Part shown: positions 57,121 to 64,000 of the stretch, piece after piece
Position numbering within the stretch: position 1 is the first letter of the stretch
Layout of the letters: every line of letters starts with the position of its first letter
From: Lineus longissimus
Lineage: Eukaryota > Nemertea > Pilidiophora > Heteronemertea > Lineidae
DNA length: 64,000 nucleotides
Assembly (NCBI RefSeq): GCF_910592395.1
Contig: NC_088324.1
Coordinates: 3,837,953 to 3,901,952, forward strand
Direction: 5' to 3'
Translations under genes and position numbers: made by a program
The notes under the pieces: generated by a model
Database searches by the model: none
Told to the model about the DNA's origin: nothing
Seen by the model: only the letters and a program-made list of their open reading frames with translations

Positions 57121-57857
57121 CCATCACATCTAGTAATGTTAGATCAATCTCCATGTCTTCGGTCCGAAATGTCGAATTTCACATCTTCCTGTTGAAATCC
57201 TCACATAGTCTCACAGTAGGTCGAGTGAGACTTGGCAACAATGATCACCATTGACGATGCTTGGAGGATGTCTCGGAAAGTGCCCGATAACCGTGCTTCA
57301 TTAAATTTGTATAATTACGTTTTAGACAAATAGTTCCAATGTACTTAATCTTAATAGTTGTAATGTTATCATGCCAAGCCGAATAAAACTGTTGCTGCAG
57401 TAAACACCATTTCACTTGATATATCTGGTCCTGTTACATGATACCTATTGGTGCAATACCAAATTGTAATCCCTGGCAGCGGAAGCCTATCCGAGTGAAG
57501 TGATGGGTCCACAAGAGTAATGGGAAACAGAGAGTACGACAATCAACAACTTTTTTTAAATCGACCTCTTAAAACATGGTTTGGAGGCTAAATTTAGGAA
57601 AAAAATGTCATTTCTAGGATTACCCCTTTTTCCTATTACTAGGGATAAGCTTATGTTACTAGTAGTGGTATTAAATACTAAACAAGGGGTTTAACACTAA
57701 ATAAATGATGTATTACCCGTTAGCAAGGATAGGTTTACATATAACTTTTTTAACTTTGATGTTTATGTTTCCGTTGATAGTTTTTTCCATGTAAAAGAAC
57801 GTCACTTAACCCCCGGGTTAATAAGTTTGAAAAAATAGAAAGGACTGTCTAAGACTG
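57121..57857. other. AT-rich region upstream of a broken gene
   Basis: No gene or repeat is recognised. It could be the 5' flank of the frame beginning at 57858. Confidence 0.35.
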
Positions 57858-58642
57858 ATGAAAAACCCACTATCGTTTTACCAAAATCAATTTAACATGG
57901 CTGTATGGTTTGCAACAACTGGTTGTGGGGTTTCAATTAAAGAATATTTAAACCATGTTGATCCAATGATAAGGTCATTTTACAGATGTCATGCTTTCTA
58001 TCAAATAAGTAAAATCATGAAAAACCTACAGATACCAACACCAGGTGAAATAAATTTCAATGAATCAAACAATAGCATAAATCGTAAGAAACTTGGACAG
58101 TTACTTAGTGAGTTTAAACTGAATGATAAATACGATTTCTCAGTGTTTGAAAGTACATGTAATGAGGGTTGAACTTCCTGGAGTGTACCGGATTTCGGCC
58201 CAAACATAGCCGATCCAAATTATTATGTAAAAACATCACAAAAAACTTTCCTACTCACGAAGGTCCTCGAAAAGAACATGTCTCGAATGTTTGAAGAAGG
58301 ATGGGACGCTGTAATGGATGAATTCACGATCTTCGAAATGGGAGCCGAGAACACTATCAGACAACATAAAAATGTTATTGATGTTGTCAAACAGAAACCA
58401 TGTCAAACATACCAACAGTTTATGATATTGAAGTCGAATGGTTTCTCAAATCCTGGGATACAGAGATTGAATGATTCCATCTGAACATATGTAAAATGCA
58501 TACTTGGTGCACAGGCGCTCACCAGAACACCCATTACACGTCGAGCAGGAACACAATTAGTTGATCAGAAGGAATTCATCAAACTTTCCGAGATTCGATT
58601 GATAAACATCCTGATATCCCCACTTCTATTCAAAGGTATCAG
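57858..58642 (+). pseudogene. Protein of unknown function, part 1 (broken by stops and an insertion)
   Basis: The frame from ATG 57858 reads FYQNQFNMAVWFATTGCGVS, then continues in phase through a TGA (58170-58172), PDFGPNIADPNYY, EEGWDAVMDEF and ENTIRQHKNVIDVV. It passes a second in-phase TGA (58482-58484) and runs on for about 40 residues. One frameshift lies near 58600. The hAT-like element then splits a codon-level match at 58643. Coding-like composition carries through the stops, so this was one protein of at least 270 residues. I recall similar hypothetical proteins in several invertebrate genomes, probably element-borne, but cannot name the family. A viral or Maverick-type origin is possible and unproven. 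Confidence 0.6.
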
Positions 58643-58944
58643 CAGGGCCGTATTTAGAGGGGGGCAGGGGGGCAGCTGCCCCCCCCCCCTGTGCAATAAA
58701 TGTTGAAAAAAAAATTTTCAGACAGTAATAAAAAGACAAACTAATCTTAGCCATAGCTTTACCAGCATGATAGCAGCATATGGATAGCAGGTGTTATCAA
58801 CTCAGGTGCAAGTTGCACCTGAGTTCTCAGCTCTTCGCCGACTTAAATTGTGGACCCGGTCAACTATGACAGAGGAAAGGTTGAGTGGCTTGGCAATGAT
58901 GCTGGTCCATCGAGGTGAATCATGCATTCCTTCACCTGAGGATA

Positions 58945-61900
58945 TACTCTAATCTCCCACTTACCTGTCCCATTCCTGAACCCGGAAAATCATCAGAAAA
59001 TCCTAAGTCCAATAAAATGGGGTGGGGTATGGTCGGAAACAGAATGCCCTGGATCAATATTATAATTGTTCTGTCGACTTCCTTGTCACACCCCAGAGCC
59101 TGGCAAAGAATTACACTAGGCCTAATCGGGTGAGGTTACGGATGACCTCAGTGACATAACAATTACGTATTCTCCAAAACAGTATAAGAGAAGTTGGACA
59201 GTTCTTGTGTACTCATTGATGTTTTTGTCAGAGGTTCGATTTGTTAATCGACGAGATGCGTTTGTTTTGGATTTTTTGCTTTGCCATTGGATTTTGGGTC
59301 GTGAATTCGATGGATAACGGTGACGACGGTGATGGTGGCGGTAATGGTGGGCATGGTGATGGTGGTGACGACGGAGGTAATAATGGTGCGGCTAACGAAG
59401 GCCAAGAAAGGAGACATCTTCATGGCTACAGCTTGAATCAGCGTTTGGACTACGTGGATACTTTTAGGCTGCACCATGCGATGGGCATTGCGCATGCCCG
59501 GTCTTGTCGTTCTTTTGCCGTACATCACCGCATCCATCCAAGGACATTCTCAAGATGGCTAGACCAGTATGAAGAGATGTCGGAACGCCGCGACAGGTGC
59601 ACCCAAATTGAGAGGAGACGGCGGAGGATTCGGCAGCATGGCAATGATGAACAAGGTAACTCATTTTTGTCAGGAATTTACGAAAGATGTACAATTTTAA
59701 GTGAAGTAGGCCCATAGGATTAAGGCCTGTACTCACTGACGCGTTTTTCCGCCGCATTTTCACCGCCGGGCGGGGAATCCTTTGTTCACCTAATGAATAA
59801 CAATTGATTTCCGCGCCTCGGTGAAAACGCGGCGCAAAAGCGCGACAGTGAGTTCAGGCTTTCACTGTGAAATGAGGTTTTATCCATAGTTCGACATTAT
59901 TCAGGGACTCTTCTTAGATTTCAGGCATACTCTACTCTTCTCCCCCTCCGATTCATCCCTTCACCGTCTGCTTGATAGGCCTACCGTTTGTCCTTTTCAG
60001 CGTTTTGGGCAGACATGGAAAATCAGCTCAACGACTGGTTTATTCAACGCCGCCAGCATGGAATTCCAGTATCCGGGATCGATCTCCAGTCACAAGCAGC
60101 CAGAGAATACAGACAATGGTGGACTAATCTGACGGAGGAACAAAGGCAGCAGACGAGAGCGCAAAGGCCTCGCAATCAGGATTTCCGAGCGTCAGATCAC
60201 TGGCTGACCCGATTCAAAGAAAGGTAAAAACAACGAAGCCATTTCGTAAATTGGTATCTCACTTGGGTTGGGTTCTCTCACAACTTTTGTTCTGCCATAA
60301 TGGAATAATGGGCCCAATGACCAAGAAATGGACAGTAATGGGGGAGTAAGCTACGTTTTTCAAAGCTAAAAGTGGTCTCCTTTTCCTTTCAGAAAAAGAA
60401 TAAGCCATCGAAGAAAGAATAAGGACACGCAAACCCTCCCCGACAACGCTATGGAAATAGCGGCCGTCTATCGTAGGGAAACGTCTCAAATCATCCAAAA
60501 TGGAAATTTCCATGTGATCATCAACATGGATGAAACATTTGTCAACTTTGACATGGTGCCGAAAACCACAATGGCTACAACAGGATCACATTCGATCGAC
60601 ATCAGATCCTCAAGAGGGAACGGGAAGATTGGATGCACGGTAACCTTGGCCGTCTCCAGCGATGGACGAAAACTACCAGCTGAGGTCAACTTTAGGGGCT
60701 TGGATGCTGAAGGCGAAGTTATTGCAGAACTGCGAGCCCATGCTCCCCAGAACGTGCGAGTAAGTAAACCTTTTCATTAACTAATCCTGGTTTATTAGCT
60801 GTTAGATGACCATATCATCTTCAACTGCCAATGGAGCTAGCTCTATGATCTGCCTGCTCCTCGTGTTTAATGGTCTTTTTACGAATCCTGTTCTATTTTT
60901 AGAATCATTGCAGTACGTTGATCTTTGAAACCATTTCCCAAAGCTATCAGCTGGCTGAGCAACAATACAATCGGAGAATGAGTCATACATTTTCATGAAT
61001 TGCACCGATGTATTCTTTATTTCTAAACGAAACATTTTAATCTTAGGTTACAGGTACTCCGAATGGCTGGGCAAGACATCAGTCATTGATCGAATGGTTG
61101 CAAGCCATTGTTGTGCCATTTATTGCCGGAGCAACCTTTCTCCTCATCTTGGATCGCTACCCTGCCCATAGACATCATCTGTTTACGGAGGAAATTCCGC
61201 GGCAAAATGGACAGGATTCGTTCATTCCTGAACGATGCACTTCAATTTTGCAACCTTTGGACTTAACTGTAAATCGCAGTTTTAAATGTCATCTCAGATT
61301 GGTGTGGAAAGCCTGGAAGATTGGACATACCGAAGATGATGGACACTGTGATCAGATTTCCCGCCAGGAAGTAGTACGTATGATCAGTCTCGCCTGGGAA
61401 AGAGTGGCATTCCAAGTGATAGTCAGTGGGTGGAGACTAAGTGGACTTCTTCCGGACGGGAATGACGACCCAGTGATCCCGCATCCAGCAGATGGGGAAC
61501 TTGAAGAGGTTAATGATGAGCTTGAGTTTGACCCTGATGACGCTGATGTTGACTTTCATGATGAATAAAACCTTATCAGAATGTTAATCTTCTGTTCAAT
61601 TTTTTCTTTAACGCCCATTATCAGGCAGTAGATCACCCTGTTCTTTCGTCCCAGTTCCAATCTAGTGACTTTACCCTTCCATGTCAAAGACGAGGCCACT
61701 CTTTTTAACTACAGGTGATGAAATCAACAATCAGGCCCGATCACAGTTTAAAGACTCCTTGTGGGTGTTCCTAGACCACTTCACTGCTTAACTGCAGAAT
61801 AGCCAGGACTCTTCTATAATCACCTTATTCCATTGGGCAATTGATCGGTTGTAGTAGCTCCCATTGTGTAAATACAGTGTGTTAAATGGTGAACGAATCG

Positions 61901-62144
61901 CCACAGTGATCTTGAGCTGTTACGAAACCGTGACCCTAATTGCCCCGGTCGCCCAGCCGCAGTACACGTAAACGACTACGTGACTAGGCAAGATTGTCGT
62001 AAAGCCTTACAGTGTCCATTGTCATGTCACTACTCCAGGCTGTTCCATAAATTGAGCTCTGCCCCAACCAAAATTAGCAATATTCGGACTTAGTCACTTG
62101 CGATAGGGTTTGGAAATGGGACAGGTAAGTGGGAGATTAGAGTA
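58945..62144 (+). mobile_element. Complete 3.2-kb pogo-like DNA transposon
   Basis: Termini TACTCTAATCTCCCACTTAC continue for about 34 bp and are almost identical in inverted orientation at the other end. TA flanks both sides (58943-58944 and 62145-62146). The element encodes a transposase with every exon in phase. Intact TIRs, a perfect TA duplication and an unbroken gene suggest recent insertion. It sits inside the hAT-like element and is therefore the youngest layer. Confidence 0.9.
59241..61568 (+). CDS. pogo/CENP-B-type DDE transposase, four exons, intact
   Basis: Four exons join in phase: 59241-59655 (donor GTAACT), 60001-60223 (acceptor TCCTTTTCAG, donor GTAAAA), 60393-60759 (acceptor TTCCTTTCAG, donor GTAAGT) and 61047-61568 (acceptor TTTTAATCTTAG, stop TAA). 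Total 1527 nt, 508 aa. The true start may be the Met at 59310 (MDNGDDGDGG), which gives 485 aa and matches the relative at 31 kb. Domains: a first helix-turn-helix (YSLNQRLDYV to TFSRWLDQY), a CENP-B/Tc5-type DNA-binding region (NQLNDWF to HWLTRFKER), then the DDE nuclease with catalytic Asp in INMDETF, LILDRYPAH and LQPLDLTVNRSFK. The second and third Asp are spaced DD35D. An acidic tail ends the protein. It should cut and paste the surrounding element in the nucleus. Confidence 0.85.
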
Positions 62145-62886
62145 TACGCAGTGAAGGCCAACTGGAGAAAACTGACAAATTGACTCAAAGTCAAATGACT
62201 TTTTGTACATGACAGTTATTTAGACACTACATGTAGAAACACTAAGTTATATCTTTTCATCAGAATCGTTGTTTGTCATGATTACTATACATGTACGTTT
62301 TGGATTTATAATTTTGCAGTGGATTATTTCTGAAAAGGACTATAAAGGGATATCAAAGACTTGGTGGAATAATACAAACTGTTTGTGTACATAGTTATGT
62401 GTTTTGATACAAACTATAAGGACTATTGTAAATTCGGATATCAAATGAGTAGGGCACAGATGATGGCACTTTTGAAGGTAGGATTCCAATGCTTTAACAG
62501 CAGCATTTCCATTTCAGGGCAGAAGAAGTTAGAGCAGCTGTCATCTCATGCTAACCCTAAAACCTGCTAAAACTAATGACACACTTTTTCTCCATTTTTT
62601 CAGGCATTTTATTCTCATCATGTAAAACTATGAAAATTAACATTTTCTGTCCAAATGTGGTATTTTCGTAAAATACTTCATAAAAGTGGTCCTTTTTTAG
62701 AGTAAAAATACTATTGATTCACACTTTCAAATGCCAGGAAAATGCCATTTCAGACCTTTTATTTTCAAATTTTTCTGGGGGAGGGCCCCCAGACCCGCCC
62801 ATTCGGATGCGCCTGCGGCGCATGCAGATCGCTTTCGGCGATCTATCCCACTGCCCCCCCGGACAAAAAAGTTAAATACGGCCCTG

Positions 62887-63276
62887 ATCAGCAATCATTG
62901 TCTGATACAAATACTTTAGATTGGTAAGTTAGTTAGTTACAATAACAATATCTCAATTGCACACAGTAATGCTAAACTCGGTAAGATTGATGTTAATGGT
63001 AAAAAGACTTTACCACCACCAATGATGGAATGACCAAGTGTTAAGGCAATAAGAGTTAGGACTAATGATGTCATTATGAAGTCAAGTGAATTGAATGATG
63101 TCATTAAAATGAAGAAACCTGTTAGTAAGATTGCTAGCAAGGTTAAAAAAACTGATCACAGTCATGTTTATCACAGTACTGTTACTGGTAAGACTGTTGT
63201 TAATGTTAAACCTGGTAAATCAGATGACACACATGATACAATTACATTTCTATTGTACACAGTGGTTGGGAGTTAG
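62887..63276 (+). pseudogene. Protein of unknown function, part 2
   Basis: Directly after the insertion the interrupted frame resumes for about a dozen residues, then breaks. From about 62940 another frame reads ISIAHSNAKLGKIDVNGKK, passes a TGA at 63031-63033, and continues in phase from MKSSELNDVIKMKKPVSKI to DTHDTITFLLYTVVGS, ending in TAG at 63276. The Lys-rich middle and hydrophobic end look like a real C-terminus. Part of the protein between the two frames appears deleted. Whether it is the same protein as part 1 or the next one is unclear. Confidence 0.5.
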
Positions 63277-63299
63277 GTTGTTTTACTTTTTTTTTAAAT

Positions 63300-63506
63300 A
63301 TGGCTGAACCACTGGAAACAGAAGATATACCATTTGAAAATTTAGGTTGTTCTGCTAATACTAATAATCCTATTGATAAAAATCTACTTTTTAAGGAAGT
63401 TGGAAAAACAGAATACAGCACAGGTGGTGGTGATTTAATTGCTGAAAGAAACCTTTCAACTCCAGGAAGAGTAAAACGTGTTGTCCCTGAAAAGATGGCA
63501 ACATAA
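63300..63506 (+). CDS. Small acidic protein of unknown function
   Basis: Starts 24 bp after the previous stop and encodes 68 aa: MAEPLETEDIPFENLGCS followed by a Thr/Gly-rich middle and a basic end (GRVKRVVPEKMAT). The close spacing to its neighbours suggests a compact multi-gene element and not ordinary spliced host genes. No domain is recognised. Confidence 0.4.
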   Translation: MAEPLETEDIPFENLGCSANTNNPIDKNLLFKEVGKTEYSTGGGDLIAERNLSTPGRVKRVVPEKMAT

Positions 63507-63594
63507 TTCAAATACGATTTTAATACAGGATAAACTAGATAAAGCATTTGCTTCACGCAAATTTAAGATTTAAAAATAAAATGGAATTATGACA

Positions 63595-63860
63595 AGAAAA
63601 ACCTGAATAATCTCGCACCACACATTCAAGTGGAAGGAAACAAACTTTACTACAAACTATCAAATAAAGAACTCATTGATTCTAAATTATTTAACCGGAA
63701 TCAAAGAAACTGGATAAGAGATTTATCTGGTGGCGATTCATTGAATTAACATAAAAGAATGGCAATTTCTATTCTGAGAACACATCAAGTCAAAGAATTG
63801 GTCTTACTTTTCTTGAAAAATACAGAATTGTAATTGTTACTGAGCTGACTGGCTATTAGC
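63595..63860 (+). pseudogene. Broken ORF of unknown function
   Basis: From about 63599 the frame reads NLNNLAPHIQVEGNKLYYKL, LFNRNQRNWIRDLSGGDSL, then a TAA, then HKRMAISILRTHQVKEL. Composition is protein-like and continues through the stop. It lies less than 100 bp after the 63300-63506 frame, on the same strand. Function unknown. Confidence 0.4.
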
Positions 63861-64000
63861 TTGTGAGTTACAGTGTCGTATTCAAAACAGATATTTTCAT
63901 GTTTGTAGTTCATGGCCGCAGTGGTGTCTGTTAATATGATTTCCTCCTTGGATGCTAATGTGATCTCAATAATCATGCACATCCTCGGGAATTGGAAACT
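63861..64000. other. Window edge, nothing further recognised
   Basis: Protein-like reading on the plus strand may continue past the window (TGTTTGTAGTTCATGGCCGC), but frames are broken and no call is possible. Confidence 0.3.

Larger units (their letters stand above)
58643..62886. mobile_element. hAT-like non-autonomous element with a pogo element inside
   Basis: Termini are inverted: CAGGGCCGTATTTA at 58643 and its complement ending at 62886. C/G-rich subterminal tracts lie just inside (GGGGGGCAGCTGCCCCCC and CTGCCCCCCCGG). ATCAG flanks both ends (58638-58642 and 62887-62891), a 5-bp duplication, and removing the element restores the interrupted reading frame. CAGGG termini with G/C tracts resemble animal hAT-type MITEs; 5-bp duplications are known in some hAT lineages. 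Without the inner 3.2-kb transposon this element is only about 1 kb and encodes no protein. A perfect 11-bp hairpin (CTCAGGTGCAA / TTGCACCTGAG) lies at 58801-58823. Confidence 0.8.

Noticed and set aside
58801-58823. Perfect 11-bp hairpin as a terminator or operator
   Set aside because: Eukaryotic transposon context; most likely a subterminal hairpin of the hAT-like element or chance.
59464-59763. Minus-strand 97-99 aa frames over the transposase exon
   Set aside because: They are antisense shadows of the transposase coding exon.

Overview
This is a 64 kb piece of eukaryotic, animal nuclear DNA. It is AT-rich and gene-poor, and almost everything recognisable is mobile DNA in nested layers. 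The mix of LINE 3' ends with short microsatellite tails, tRNA-derived SINEs, a Ty3/Gypsy element, pogo-type transposons with spliced transposases, many foldback elements, and dispersed repeats ending in GTCGTCC-rich DNA points to an aquatic invertebrate (lophotrochozoan or non-vertebrate deuterostome). I cannot name the species.

Layout. 0-13 kb: an inverted-repeat composite (1.36-3.2 kb), a 582-bp TA-flanked MITE, a LINE 3' end, an LTR-retrotransposon remnant and a 933-bp element with an 8-bp target duplication. 13-28 kb: members of four dispersed repeat families, including a GTC-rich element with three 301-bp tandem units (22.2-23.2 kb) and a three-level nest at 25.1-26.4 kb. 28.8-31.5 kb: a LINE reverse-transcriptase fragment and a decayed pogo-like transposon. 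34-37.4 kb: a THAP-domain exon, then a LINE broken by a SINE and by a foldback element. 39.7-41 kb: an intact intronless leucine-rich-repeat surface protein, the only convincing host gene. 42.1-42.6 kb: an 11-copy, 42-bp tandem array. 44.4-44.9 kb: a palindromic element. 45.25-50.47 kb: a decayed Gypsy element with short LTRs, itself hit by a MITE and a LINE. 51.2-55.0 kb: a DNA transposon with about 460-bp terminal inverted repeats, encoding a protein with PIN/XPG-like acidic motifs. 57.8-64 kb: a broken gene group of unknown function, split by a hAT-like element that carries a complete 3.2-kb pogo-like transposon with a four-exon DD35D transposase.

The elements interact only as insertions into one another. 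Because several insertions hit other repeats or open reading frames, many boundaries and target duplications can be read to the base. Three foldback elements share TAYGG termini and 6-bp target duplications and appear to be one superfamily. I found no rRNA gene, no confident functional tRNA, no CRISPR and no operon-like organisation. Superfamily names not tied to a transposase are inferences from termini and target duplications.
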